Shown here one piece after another: positions 9,285-17,555 of a stretch of DNA of 64,000 nucleotides (positions within the stretch are counted from its first letter, which is position 1; every line of letters starts with the position of its first letter). The notes beneath the pieces are model-generated. The model saw only the letters and a list, made by a program, of their open reading frames with translations. It had not been told where the DNA came from and made no database searches. Origin of the DNA: Pseudomonas fluorescens (GTDB lineage Bacteria > Pseudomonadota > Gammaproteobacteria > Pseudomonadales > Pseudomonadaceae); assembly GCF_001902145.1 (NCBI RefSeq), contig NZ_MRST01000025.1, positions 124,001 to 188,000 on the forward strand, given 5' to 3'. The position numbers and the translations under genes are program-made.

Positions 9285-9560
9285 ATGCAACGACGTCAAC
9301 ACGACGCTACGTCTTTCCACACTCGTTCACCATGTCCCGACGAACAACAATACTACTGCTTGCTGAGCCTGAATGGGTACTCCAATTCGGTGCTTTACCA
9401 AGTTGTACCCGCAGGGAAGAACTTTTTTCATATTCTTGAAGTGCCCAGCGGCAAGATCAAGGGGTTTCGCAGCGATCACATCAAAGCCTGTGAACTGGCC
9501 AAGTCCCTGGAAGCCAAGCTATACGCCTTATGCGGTGGAATCGTTTCGTCACCTGGATGA
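9285..9560 (+). CDS. Small hypothetical protein, 91 residues
   Basis: The ATG is preceded by AGGAG at six-base spacing, good support for translation. The product is cytoplasmic, with a folded-looking core (QQYYCLLSLNGYSNSVLYQVVPAGKNFFHILEVPSGKIKGFRSDHIKACELAKSLE, quoted in part as motifs YYCLLSLNGY and FFHILEVPSGK). No family recognised. It heads a run of short same-strand genes (9671, 9970). Confidence 0.55.
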   Translation: MQRRQHDATSFHTRSPCPDEQQYYCLLSLNGYSNSVLYQVVPAGKNFFHILEVPSGKIKGFRSDHIKACELAKSLEAKLYALCGGIVSSPG

Positions 9561-9670
9561 CTTTACTGCGCCACAGTCCCTCAACAACTGCCATACTGGC
9601 CTGTCCATGGAAGTTTGCCCCCCGCGGGTCAGGTTTCATCAACGCAGTTACCTTGAAGGGAAAGCCATAC

Positions 9671-9901
9671 GTGACAGAATTTGATATTGGCGAATTTATT
9701 ATCCACGGTGATGCGAGGGAAGTAGACGGCGAGTTTCAAGCGGTCATCATCATGCGAGCCAAACCGCCGCTGAACAAGGTCACAGCACACCAGGTGGAAA
9801 AAGACCGCTGGTTCAAAACCGCCGACGCGGCAGCCGTCGCGGGCAAAGAGGCGGCCAAGGCGCTGAAAACCGCCGTGGATTGCGGCGCGCTCAATACCTG
9901 A
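9671..9901 (+). CDS. Small hypothetical protein, 76 residues, probable GTG start
   Basis: The reading frame is open further upstream, to 9530. The protein-like part starts at VTEFDIGEFIIHGDAREVDG, where GTG at 9671 is preceded by GAAGGG about ten bases away. The rest (FQAVIIMRAKPPLNKVTAHQVEKDRWFKTADAA) looks like a small alpha/beta domain with a C-terminal Ala-rich helix. No signal peptide and no family recognised. The start is uncertain. Confidence 0.5.
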   Translation: MTEFDIGEFIIHGDAREVDGEFQAVIIMRAKPPLNKVTAHQVEKDRWFKTADAAAVAGKEAAKALKTAVDCGALNT

Positions 9902-9969
9902 CAATCCGATAGAACTCTGGCGTGCCCTGCCCCTCACATGCATGACGATAAGCCCGCATGGAGAACGCT

Positions 9970-10212
9970 ATGGACACCACCCCCCCTACCCTTGAAACCT
10001 TGTTCGAACAACTTGGGCTGGATTCCAGCCAGGAAGCCATCGAACGTTTCACCGCAGAACATCGCCTGCCCGATGACGTAAAACTCATCGACGCGCCATT
10101 CTGGAGCGAACAGCAGGCGAACTTCCTCAGGGAACAATTGCAGGTCGACGCAGAATGGGCCCCCGCAGTGGATGACCTCAACGCGCTGCTGCATGAGCCT
10201 CCTCGCGTTTGA
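9970..10212 (+). CDS. DUF2789 family protein
   Basis: An 80-residue cytoplasmic protein. The pattern is TLETLFEQLGLDSS near the N-terminus, then IERFTAEHRLPDDVKLIDAPFWS, then QANFLREQLQVDAEWAPAVDDLN, which is the DUF2789 layout (function unknown). I chose the ATG at 9970 rather than the one four codons earlier because GGAG sits six bases upstream of it and nothing comparable precedes the earlier one. Its TGA and the TGA of the converging next gene abut as TGATCA (10210-10215). Confidence 0.75.
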   Translation: MDTTPPTLETLFEQLGLDSSQEAIERFTAEHRLPDDVKLIDAPFWSEQQANFLREQLQVDAEWAPAVDDLNALLHEPPRV

Positions 10213-10416
10213 TCAATGCAGGCTGTCTGACGCTTCGCTGCGCAACAGCGCTTGCCAGGCAGCCTGGCACTCCTGCGCCTCGTCCCGGCTGGCGAATGCT
10301 GTGCCGCGCTGCTCACCGTTGAGCAACACCACCCAGCAAGCTCGCTGGCCCAGGGCACGCAGGGTTTCGGGTACGCCACTGCCGATCATTACGGCCACAT
10401 CGACTTTGTTTTGCAT
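10213..10416 (-). CDS. Small hypothetical protein, 67 residues
   Basis: Begins MQNKVDVAVMIGSGVPETLRALG. The ATG at 10416 has GGAG seven bases before it, and a start six codons upstream has none. The middle ACWVVLLNGEQRGTAFASRDEAQECQAAWQALL suggests a beta-hairpin plus helix. No family recognised. It converges on the DUF2789 gene with no gap. Confidence 0.55.
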   Translation of the reverse strand: MQNKVDVAVMIGSGVPETLRALGQRACWVVLLNGEQRGTAFASRDEAQECQAAWQALLRSEASDSLH

Positions 10417-10573
10417 GGAGCTTCTCCGCAGCATTAGTTAGCTGGCTAACAATGTTGGCCATGCTACGGCTTTATTCCAGTTGGAAAAAGCTATCCACGG
10501 AATAGCTTCATTGCATAAACAGCAACAATGCCGATCCAGGGCGGCCAGCTCGAGAGCCGCCCCCTTCACCGCA

Positions 10574-10978
10574 TCAGGCTTGACGCTGGTGCTTGTCGAT
10601 CTGCTCGTGGCGCTCTTGCGCTTCGATGCAGTACTTGGTGGTAGGGCTGATCAGCAGGCGCTTGAGGCCGATAGGTTCGCCGCTGTCGTCACACCAGCCA
10701 AAGGAATCTTCCTTGATGCGTTCCAGAGCACGCTCAAGTTGCGGCAGCATGCGCTGGTCGCGGTCAATTGCATTCACCAGCCAGGTGCGTTCTTCTTCGA
10801 CGGAAGCCGCGTCAGCCGGGTCGGCCGGGGTATCCAGGCTTTCGATAGCGATACGGTTCTGCTCAATGCGCTCGTGGTGCTCCACCTTCATGTCTTGCAG
10901 CAACTTCTCGAAAAAAGCGTGCTGTTCGGCATTCATGTAGTCATCCGCCGGCATGGCCAGCAACTTTTCCTTTGTCAT
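10574..10978 (-). CDS. dksA2: DksA2-type (zinc-independent) RNA polymerase-binding transcription factor
   Basis: A 134-residue member of the DksA/TraR family, which binds the RNA polymerase secondary channel and modulates the ppGpp response. An N-terminal helix leads into a long coiled coil whose tip carries the required D-x-x-D-x-A motif (D53, D56, A58). The C-terminal finger keeps only two of the four zinc cysteines: C96-x-x-S99 and C117-x-x-A120. Loss of the second cysteine of each pair is the hallmark of DksA2, described in P. aeruginosa as a zinc-free substitute for DksA. In that species it is repressed by Zur. I see no Zur-box-like palindrome immediately upstream here. It stands alone on its strand. 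Confidence 0.85.
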   Translation of the reverse strand: MTKEKLLAMPADDYMNAEQHAFFEKLLQDMKVEHHERIEQNRIAIESLDTPADPADAASVEEERTWLVNAIDRDQRMLPQLERALERIKEDSFGWCDDSGEPIGLKRLLISPTTKYCIEAQERHEQIDKHQRQA

Positions 10979-11280
10979 TGATTTCTCTATAAAAAAATAC
11001 GTGCATTAAGGCGAATTAGGGAGCGTTCCGGCCGACCTCTGCAGGTCTCGGAAGGGCGCCATCCATTCCAAGCGCCACCCGGCACTCAATTTACGAGGGG
11101 CGGCAGTCTAAGGCCGACTTGAGGGCGCAGCAACTGAAAAGACAGGCATTTTTTCCCGATCAACCCCCAAAGGCACCAGGACGGGCTTGGCGAATGGTCA
11201 TCGGAGTGCGTTTATAGCAAGAAATTCAGTGTTGTGGAGCTATATAGAAGACAAACGGTTGAAAGTGCCCCATCCCCCCT
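10979..11280. other. Intergenic region upstream of dksA2
   Basis: Three hundred bases without a supported gene. It presumably holds the dksA2 promoter near 10990-11040. There is no recognisable operator, tRNA or terminator. It ends at a REPIN. Confidence 0.5.
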
Positions 11281-11377
11281 GTAGGAGCGAGCTTGCTCGC
11301 GAAGAACTCAAGGACACCGCGTTCAGTCAGAAAGCCCGCGTTATCTTTGCAGCTTTCGCGAGCAAGCTCGCTCCTAC
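11281..11377. repeat. REPIN, GTAGGAGC family
   Basis: Left arm GTAGGAGCGAGCTTGCTCGC, right arm GCGAGCAAGCTCGCTCCTAC. The interior contains ACCGCGTTCAGTCAG and CGCGTTATCTTTG, a diverged form of the shared interior. It ends 10 bases after the inositol permease stop. Confidence 0.9.
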
Positions 11378-11387
11378 AGGGCAGAGC

Positions 11388-12410
11388 TCAGCGCTTGAGC
11401 TTGCGCTTGTTGCGATATTGGTCGATCACCACCGCCACCACGATGATCAGGCCCTTGATGATGTCCTGGATATACGCATCCACCCCGACAAAGGTAAACC
11501 CGCTGGCCATCACCCCGAGGATCAGCGCGCCGATCACCGTGCCGGTGATGCGCCCTACTCCACCGGCCAGGCTGGTACCGCCGATCACTGCGGCGGCAAT
11601 CGCGTCCAGCTCGTAGGACATGCCCATGCCGGCCTGCCCCGTCGCTGCACGTGCCGAGGCCACCACGCCGGCCAGGCCCGCCAGGAGACCGGCGATGCTA
11701 TAGACAATGATCAAGTGACGCTTGACGTTGATCCCAGAGGTACGCGCCGCCTGCATATTGCCGCCGATGGCATAGGTGTACTTGCCATACTTGGTGTAAC
11801 GCAGGGCAATGTGGAAGATCACCGCCACCACCAGGAAGATAATCACCGGCATCGCGCCATGGCCGATCGCTGTGTAGGAGTCCGAGAGCATGCTCACCGG
11901 CTGGCCTTCGGTGTAATAGCGCGCCAGGCCACGGGCCGAGACCATCATGCCCAGGGTCGCGATAAACGGCGGGATGCCGGTGACCGCGATGATGCTGCCG
12001 TTGATCGCCCCCGCCAGCAGCCCCACACCCAAGCCCATCGCCACCGGGATCCACACCGGCAAGTCGGTGAGGGACGGAAACACCGCCCGGGAAAAGTCGG
12101 AGGTCTGCGCCAGGCTGGCGGCGATCATCGCTGACAAGGCCAGCACCGAGCCGGACGACAAGTCGATGCCCGTGGTGATGATCACCTGGGTCACACCGAT
12201 GGCCAGCAGGCCGATGATCGACACCTGCAGGATCATCAGCACCAGGCGCTGGGAGTTCATCAGAAAGCTCTGGTCGCGCACGATCCAGCCGAACACTTCA
12301 AACACCAGGCCGATACCGATCAGCACCAGGAAGATACTCAGCTCGGTGGGCATGCGTCGACGGTTCTTGACCGGTGCGGTTGCCGGCTTGTTGTCTGTTA
12401 TTGCGTTCAT
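11388..12410 (-). CDS. Sugar (myo-inositol/ribose-type) ABC transporter permease
   Basis: The inner-membrane channel of a CUT2 (RbsC-like) importer, 340 residues with about eight to ten hydrophobic helices. Diagnostic stretches include TTGIDLSSGSVLALSAM and GGNMQAARTSGINVKRH, plus the EAA-like loop near AGLAGVVASARAATGQ. It is the last gene of a binding protein-ATPase-permease set, 26 bp after the ATPase stop. Position in a cluster of inositol catabolic genes argues for myo-inositol as substrate; sequence alone says only pentose/inositol class. The ATG at 12410 has AAGG about nine bases upstream. Confidence 0.9.
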   Translation of the reverse strand: MNAITDNKPATAPVKNRRRMPTELSIFLVLIGIGLVFEVFGWIVRDQSFLMNSQRLVLMILQVSIIGLLAIGVTQVIITTGIDLSSGSVLALSAMIAASLAQTSDFSRAVFPSLTDLPVWIPVAMGLGVGLLAGAINGSIIAVTGIPPFIATLGMMVSARGLARYYTEGQPVSMLSDSYTAIGHGAMPVIIFLVVAVIFHIALRYTKYGKYTYAIGGNMQAARTSGINVKRHLIIVYSIAGLLAGLAGVVASARAATGQAGMGMSYELDAIAAAVIGGTSLAGGVGRITGTVIGALILGVMASGFTFVGVDAYIQDIIKGLIIVVAVVIDQYRNKRKLKR

Positions 12411-12436
12411 AACCCATCACCTTCTTATTCTGTAGA

Positions 12437-13990
12437 TCAGTGGACTGCGGTCATCCCGGAAGCCAACTGCATGACTTTTTCCTGGGTCGCCTCGGCGCGA
12501 TCCAGGGTGCCCATCAGTTCACCTTCGTGCATCACCATCACCCGGTCGCTCATGCCGAGCACTTCGGGCAGTTCGGAGGAAATCATGATCACCGCCATGC
12601 CTTCGCTGGCGAGGAAGGCGATCAAGCGATAGATCTCAGCCTTGGCGCCCACATCGATACCACGCGTCGGTTCATCCAGGATCAGCAAGCGTGGGTTGGT
12701 CATCAGCCAGCGCGCCAGCAAGGCCTTTTGCTGGTTACCGCCGGACAAGGTGTCGATGCATTGCTCCAGTGACGGGGTTTTCACCCGCAGTTTCTTGCAC
12801 ATGTCCTCACACAGGGCACGCAAGGCTTTCTGCTGGATAAAACCGTTGCCCGAATAGTGCGGCAACACCGCCATCTCCATGTTCTCCAGCACCGACAGGC
12901 ACGGGAACAGGCCGCTGAGCTTGCGATCCTCGGTCAACAGCGCAAAGCCTTTCTCAATGGCCATATGCGGGTCGGTAATGCGCACCGCCTTGCCGTCCAG
13001 GGTGATTTGCCCGCTGGAGCTTGGGGTGATACCAAAAATGGTTTCCGCCACGTTAGTGCGCCCGGAGCCCATCAGCCCGGCGATACCGAGGATCTCCCCG
13101 GCGTGCAGGTCGAACGATACGTCCTTGAACACGCCGTCCAGGCTCAGGTCGCGCACCGACAACAACAGCTCGCCAATAGGCGTTTCGCGCACCGGGAACA
13201 GTTGGCTCAATTCGCGCCCGACCATCATCGAGATGAGGCTGTCGCTGTTCATGCTGTCGGCCCGTTGCAAGCCGATGTATTGGCCGTCGCGGAACACCGC
13301 CACTTCATCGGCGATGGCGAACACCTCGTTCATCTTGTGGGTGATATAGACGATACCTTTGCCCTGGGACTTGAGGTCGGCAATGATCGAAAACAGGTGG
13401 GCCACTTCCTTGTCGGTAATAGCCGAGGTGGGTTCATCCATGATCAGGATGTCGGAGTCGTAGGACACGGCCTTGGCAATCTCGACCATCTGCCGTTCGG
13501 CAATGCTCAGGTTGCCGACCTGTTCTTCCGGGTCGAGGTTGATGCGCAGGCGCGCCAGCAACTCGGCGGTGCAGCGATGCATTTCGCGGTGGTTGACCAT
13601 GTGCAGGCTGTTGAGCTGTTCGCGGCCGATCCAGATGTTCTCGGCGATGCTCATATGGGGCATCAGGTTGAGTTCCTGGTGGATCATCGCAATCCCGGCC
13701 TTCTGCGCGGCCAGCGGCGTTTCAAAGGTGATCGGCTTGCCACGCAGGCGAATTTCGCCGGCGTCAGGCTGGTAGATGCCGGCGATGATCTTCATCAGCG
13801 TCGACTTGCCCGCACCGTTCTCGCCCATCAACGCCAGCACCGTGCCGGGACGCACCCGCAGTTGCACATCGTCCAGGGCCACGACACCGGGAAAGCCTTT
13901 GCTGATGTTGAGGATTTCCAGCAGGTAGGGTTCGTCCAGCGCCAGCGCCGGATGGGCGGCGGGCTGAGACGTGGCGGCTTGAGCAAGCAT
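12437..13990 (-). CDS. Sugar ABC transporter ATP-binding protein, two NBDs (CUT2)
   Basis: The energising ATPase of the inositol-type importer, 517 residues from the chosen start. The first nucleotide-binding domain has Walker A GENGAGKST and Walker B ILIMDEPTSA. The second has a degenerate Walker A region (GLMGSGRTNVAE), signature LSGGNQQKALLARWL and Walker B LLILDEPTRGIDVG, as usual in RbsA-like proteins. The ATG at 13990 is preferred over one five codons upstream because GGAG lies nine bases before it. It follows the binding-protein gene on the same strand and precedes the permease. Confidence 0.92.
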   Translation of the reverse strand: MLAQAATSQPAAHPALALDEPYLLEILNISKGFPGVVALDDVQLRVRPGTVLALMGENGAGKSTLMKIIAGIYQPDAGEIRLRGKPITFETPLAAQKAGIAMIHQELNLMPHMSIAENIWIGREQLNSLHMVNHREMHRCTAELLARLRINLDPEEQVGNLSIAERQMVEIAKAVSYDSDILIMDEPTSAITDKEVAHLFSIIADLKSQGKGIVYITHKMNEVFAIADEVAVFRDGQYIGLQRADSMNSDSLISMMVGRELSQLFPVRETPIGELLLSVRDLSLDGVFKDVSFDLHAGEILGIAGLMGSGRTNVAETIFGITPSSSGQITLDGKAVRITDPHMAIEKGFALLTEDRKLSGLFPCLSVLENMEMAVLPHYSGNGFIQQKALRALCEDMCKKLRVKTPSLEQCIDTLSGGNQQKALLARWLMTNPRLLILDEPTRGIDVGAKAEIYRLIAFLASEGMAVIMISSELPEVLGMSDRVMVMHEGELMGTLDRAEATQEKVMQLASGMTAVH

Positions 13991-14054
13991 AGGGAGGTAC
14001 TCCATCTGCAGGGCGGCCGTGACCGCCCTGCCAGCTTTTGTTGTTATGTTGGGG

Positions 14055-14990
14055 CTACTTGAAGTCTTTGACGTTGTCCGGGGTGATCAACTGGAACGGG
14101 ATCACCACGTTCTGCTCGACCGGCTCCTTCTTGGCCATCTTGCGCGCTGCCTCCACCGAACCTACCGCCTGGCCCTTGGCGTCCTGGAAGGCCGATACGG
14201 TCATGTCGCCCTTGGTGATCGCGTTCAAGCCATCGGGCGTGCCGTCGACACCGGCAATCAACACGCTGCCTTTTTCCTTGCCGGCCGATCTCAGGGCCAT
14301 GGACGCACCGATTGCCATCTCATCGTTGTTGGCCAGCACCGCATTGAACTCCCGGCCCTGGGTCAGCCAGTCGTTGACCAGGGTCATGCCCCTGTCACGC
14401 AACCAGATTCCGGTTTGTTCCTGCTCGATCTTGATGTCCGGGTACTTGGCCAGCACTTCCTTCACGCCCTTGGTGCGGTTGGTGGTGGAGTTGTTCGCCA
14501 GGTCACCCAGCAGGATGACGACCTTGCCCTTGCCGCCGAGTTTTTCGGCGATGTATTGCATTTGCAGGCGGCCGGCCTCGACATCATCGGAGGTCACGGC
14601 CACCACGTCCTTGGGCAAGTCTTTCTGGTCGGGGCGGCGATTGACGAACACCAGCGGAATGCCCGCCTTGGTGGCGGCACTGATGATGTTCTTGGTCGAC
14701 GCAGTATCGACCGGGTTGACGATAATCGCGTCGACCTTCTGGCTGATGAAGTTCTCGACCTGGCTCAACTGCTTGACCACATCAGCGCGGGCATCTTCGA
14801 ACTGCAGTTGCACGCCATCACCTTTTGGATAGGACTTGGCTTGCTTGTCCATGTCCTCGCGCAGGTAGGTGAGGAAGGTGTCATCGAACGCGGACATCGT
14901 CACGCCCACCTTGAGATCGGCGGCAGCCGCAACGCCACTGGCCAGCAGCATGGACAAGGCCAGGGCGGTAAAACGGATCGGGGTCTTCAT
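14055..14990 (-). CDS. Periplasmic sugar-binding protein, myo-inositol/ribose type
   Basis: A peripheral-binding-protein-I fold (RbsB/IbpA-like) of 311 residues with a cleaved signal (MKTPIRFTALALSMLLASGVAAA). After the signal come DLKVGVTMSAFDDTFLTYLRE, VDAIIVNPVDTAST and ANNDEMAIGASMALRS, with hinge strands typical of CUT2 receptors. It is the first gene of the transporter set and would be the most abundant product. GGAG lies 11 bases before the ATG. Inositol specificity is inferred from the catabolic neighbours. Confidence 0.9.
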   Translation of the reverse strand: MKTPIRFTALALSMLLASGVAAAADLKVGVTMSAFDDTFLTYLREDMDKQAKSYPKGDGVQLQFEDARADVVKQLSQVENFISQKVDAIIVNPVDTASTKNIISAATKAGIPLVFVNRRPDQKDLPKDVVAVTSDDVEAGRLQMQYIAEKLGGKGKVVILLGDLANNSTTNRTKGVKEVLAKYPDIKIEQEQTGIWLRDRGMTLVNDWLTQGREFNAVLANNDEMAIGASMALRSAGKEKGSVLIAGVDGTPDGLNAITKGDMTVSAFQDAKGQAVGSVEAARKMAKKEPVEQNVVIPFQLITPDNVKDFK

Positions 14991-15039
14991 GAACGGTCTG
15001 TCTCCACTTTCTTGTTGGTTTTTTTTGACGTTGCGTTGA

Positions 15040-15216
15040 TCAGGACTCGGTTGTCAGTCGCACCACCGGCGCGCCTGGAATGCAGCAGACCAGCGCGCCC
15101 TGGTTTTCGACGCACAGCACATTCAGGAAGGAGAAGTAGAACGGCCGGGCGCGGGGCAGTCCGCGTGGCGCTTGGAGGGGGCGTAAAACTCGCAGTACAG
15201 CGTTGAAGATTTTCAT
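15040..15216 (-). CDS. Possible 58-residue protein in the inositol locus
   Basis: An ATG at 15216 with AGGT eight bases upstream opens a 58-codon frame. It begins MKIFNAVLRVLRPLQAPRG, has FYFSFLNVLCVENQGALVC in the middle, and ends in VVRLTTES. About 74 percent of its third positions are G or C, as in neighbouring genes, and the second half is markedly codon-biased. It fills the otherwise empty gap between the binding-protein gene and the dehydrogenase gene, on their strand. I do not recognise a family. It could instead be a conserved leader region without a protein product. Confidence 0.4.
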   Translation of the reverse strand: MKIFNAVLRVLRPLQAPRGLPRARPFYFSFLNVLCVENQGALVCCIPGAPVVRLTTES

Positions 15217-15308
15217 CTGACGGTACCTGGTTGTTTTTGATCTTGTTTTTGTTGAGTCGCCCGTAGGGTCCGGGACGTACTTTATGCAACCTGGAAAAGA
15301 CTGTATTA

Positions 15309-15349
15309 GAAAATAATTTCCATATCAACCTGTTTTAGAATTTTATTCT
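15309..15349. promoter_or_regulatory. A/T-rich palindromes upstream of the inositol transporter (candidate IolR sites)
   Basis: Two small palindromes: GAAAATAATTTC (15309-15320) and AGAAT-TTT-ATTCT (15337-15349). The latter overlaps the stop of the dehydrogenase gene. Both resemble the GGAA/TTCC palindromes between iolC and iolR (24356-24390). RpiR-family regulators are known to bind such A/T-rich inverted repeats, so these are candidate operators for the transporter unit. Confidence 0.4.
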
Positions 15350-16371
15350 ATTTTTGTCGAAACCACCTGCTGGCGCTCAGCGCTCAGGCGTGCAGCGTCC
15401 AATATACGGGTGGTTTCCAGGGCGTCATAGGCGCTGACCGGCAGCGGCCCCTGCCCCACCACGGCGGCGTGCAACTCGCGATAGAACTGGGTCCAGCAGC
15501 CCTTCTCCGACGGCACCCGCTCACGCTCCGGCCCTTGTTCAAACCAGCCCCAGCGTCGATGCTCCTCAGCGCCCCAGTGTTCACCTTCGGTTTTCGGTGA
15601 CTTGCCGGCCAGCAGCGCTTCTTCCTGGCCGTCCAGGCCGTCGACGGTGTAGCAACCCAGGCTGCCACTGACGCGAAATCGCGGTGCCTGGCTGTTCTGC
15701 AACGCGTTGCCCCACAGGTGCGAAATCACGCCGTTGGCATGGGTGAGGGAGACAAAGAAGCCGTGGTCCACGGTGGGATGTTCAGGGGTGTAGTGCAATT
15801 GGGCGAATACCCGCTCCACCGGGCCGAACAGTTGCAACGCCTGGTCCACCAGATGGCTGCCCAGGTCGCGCAGCCACCCGCCGCCGCTGGCATTGCCCAC
15901 GGCCTGCGGGCTGTAGCGCTCCACGCGGGACTCAAAGCGGGTGATGGTGCCCAGGGCGCCGGCGTCGATCAGTTTGCGCAAGGTCAGGTAATCCGAGTCC
16001 CAGCGCCGATTCTGGTAGACGCTGAGCAGCGAGCCCTGGCGCTCGGCAGCGGTAATCAGGGCCTGGGCTTGTTCGGCGTTGGCGGCAAAGGGTTTGTCGC
16101 TGACCACCGCCACCCCATGCTCGATGGCTTCCAGCACCAGGGCCGGGCGACCTTTGAGGGTGGTGGAAATCACCAGGGCATCGACGCCGGCTTCGACGAT
16201 CTGGCCGATGGAGTCGAAGGCTTTGACACCGGGAAGATCAGTACTCAATTGCTGGCGACGTTCGGGTGAACGCGTCACCACGCCGACAAAGGTGGCGCCA
16301 GGCAGGGTGGCTATCAGCGGGGCATGAAAAAAACGCCCGCCGTGGCCGTAGCCCACTAGTCCGATTCGCAT
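15343..16371 (-). CDS. Gfo/Idh/MocA family oxidoreductase
   Basis: An NAD(P)-dependent sugar/inositol dehydrogenase-like protein of 342 residues. The Rossmann start RIGLVGYGHGGRFFHAPLI has GYGHGG. The family EKP motif appears as DKP (VVSDKPFAANAEQ). The substrate domain includes GGGWLRDLGSHLVDQALQLFG with the D...H pair. The ATG at 16371 has AGGAG seven bases upstream. It lies between iolG and the transporter, suggesting a second inositol isomer or inosose dehydrogenase (scyllo-inositol is one possibility). Its reaction is not proven by sequence. It differs clearly from the true iolG next to it. Confidence 0.85.
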   Translation of the reverse strand: MRIGLVGYGHGGRFFHAPLIATLPGATFVGVVTRSPERRQQLSTDLPGVKAFDSIGQIVEAGVDALVISTTLKGRPALVLEAIEHGVAVVSDKPFAANAEQAQALITAAERQGSLLSVYQNRRWDSDYLTLRKLIDAGALGTITRFESRVERYSPQAVGNASGGGWLRDLGSHLVDQALQLFGPVERVFAQLHYTPEHPTVDHGFFVSLTHANGVISHLWGNALQNSQAPRFRVSGSLGCYTVDGLDGQEEALLAGKSPKTEGEHWGAEEHRRWGWFEQGPERERVPSEKGCWTQFYRELHAAVVGQGPLPVSAYDALETTRILDAARLSAERQQVVSTKIE

Positions 16372-16408
16372 GCTCAACTCCTTATATGAAGTGCAAATTC
16401 ATTCCAAA

Positions 16409-16497
16409 TGTGGGAGCGGGCTTGCTCGCGAATGCGGTGTATCAGCTAAGGCATTTGTATCTGATACACCGCATTCGCGAGCAAGCCCGCTCCCACA
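16409..16497. repeat. REPIN, TGTGGGAGCGGG family
   Basis: Inverted pair with TGTGGGAGCGGGCTTGCTCG on the left, complementary right arm ending CTCCCACA, and interior GAATGCGGTGTATCAG...CTGATACACCGCATTC extending the pairing. It is between the MocA-type gene and iolG. Confidence 0.9.
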
Positions 16498-16525
16498 CAG
16501 ATTGCATTTCAATGTTGGATAGTGG

Positions 16526-17536
16526 TTAGCCGTAGAAGCGCGGGCGATCCGGCAAGCTCACCTGCACAATCTGCCCGCTGCCCTGGGCTTCAATACATGC
16601 ATCCGCCGCCACCGCCGCCGCAAACCCATCCCAGGCCGACGGCCCGCCGACCTGCCCGGCCAGCACGCTGTCGATAAACGCCTGCAACTCCACGTCATAG
16701 GCATCGATAAACCGATCCTTCCAATCCATCAGGATCGCGTTGGACAGCTTCGCGTCGCTGCGCAGTTGCACCTGGGACGGCTCCGGCAACCTGGCGATAC
16801 CGCTCTCCCCCACCACTTCGCACTGGATGTCGTAGCCGTATTGGCAGTTCACAAACACTTCCACGTCGATACGCGTGCCTTTGGCGGTCTCCAGCAGCAC
16901 GATCTGCGGGTCGCGCAGGTGCGCCAGCGCCTTGCTGGTCTTGCGCGGGAAAACCACCTGCACGGACACGTAGTCGTCATCGAGCAGCCAACGCAGCACG
17001 TCCAGCTCATGGATCAGGGTGTCGGTGATCGCCATGCCGGTGTTGTAGTTCTCGCCCACCGTGGGGTTTCGGTGCGCGCAGTGCAGCATTAACGGCTCGC
17101 CGATCTGGCCGCTGTCGATCACCGCCTTGAGGGCACGATAGCCTTGGTCGTACGGGCGCATGAAACCCACTTGGACCAGGCGCTTACCGTGGGCTACCTC
17201 GGCCTCGACAATGTTGCGGCAGCCCTCGGCCGTCACCGCCAGGGGTTTCTCACAAAACACCGGTTTGCCGGCGGCAATCGCGGCCAGCACAAACTCTTCG
17301 TGGCTCGGCCCCCAGGACGTCACCAGTACCGCTTCGACCTCTGGCGCGTTGATCAACGCATGGCCGTCCGGGTACACCTCGGCGTCGAGCTTCAAGTCCG
17401 CCACCACCTGGGCCGCCTGCTCAAGGTTGATGTCGGTGACGGCCACTACCTGGCTGTTGAGCAAGGCCTGGCTGCAACGACGAATATGGTCCCGGCCAAT
17501 GGCGCCCGTACCAATCACTCCAAGCTTCAAAGACAT
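16526..17536 (-). CDS. iolG: Inositol 2-dehydrogenase
   Basis: The first catabolic step: NAD-dependent oxidation of myo-inositol to 2-keto-myo-inositol (scyllo-inosose). It has 336 residues. The Rossmann motif is LGVIGTGAIGRDHI, the family Lys motif is CEKPLAVTAEG, and the substrate side has DTLIHELDVLRWLL with the catalytic Asp/His pair. The ATG at 17536 has GAGGAG about eight bases upstream; longer in-frame starts lack one. The gene follows iolD on the same strand with a 19-bp gap. Assignment as iolG rests on both family fit and position. Confidence 0.9.
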   Translation of the reverse strand: MSLKLGVIGTGAIGRDHIRRCSQALLNSQVVAVTDINLEQAAQVVADLKLDAEVYPDGHALINAPEVEAVLVTSWGPSHEEFVLAAIAAGKPVFCEKPLAVTAEGCRNIVEAEVAHGKRLVQVGFMRPYDQGYRALKAVIDSGQIGEPLMLHCAHRNPTVGENYNTGMAITDTLIHELDVLRWLLDDDYVSVQVVFPRKTSKALAHLRDPQIVLLETAKGTRIDVEVFVNCQYGYDIQCEVVGESGIARLPEPSQVQLRSDAKLSNAILMDWKDRFIDAYDVELQAFIDSVLAGQVGGPSAWDGFAAAVAADACIEAQGSGQIVQVSLPDRPRFYG

Positions 17537-17555
17537 GCAAACACTCCTCTTGTTG

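Noticed and set aside
12857..14062. Plus-strand frame of 401 codons opposite the sugar ABC ATPase
   Set aside because: Shadow of the ATPase gene; the translation has no domain and the opposite strand has Walker and signature motifs.
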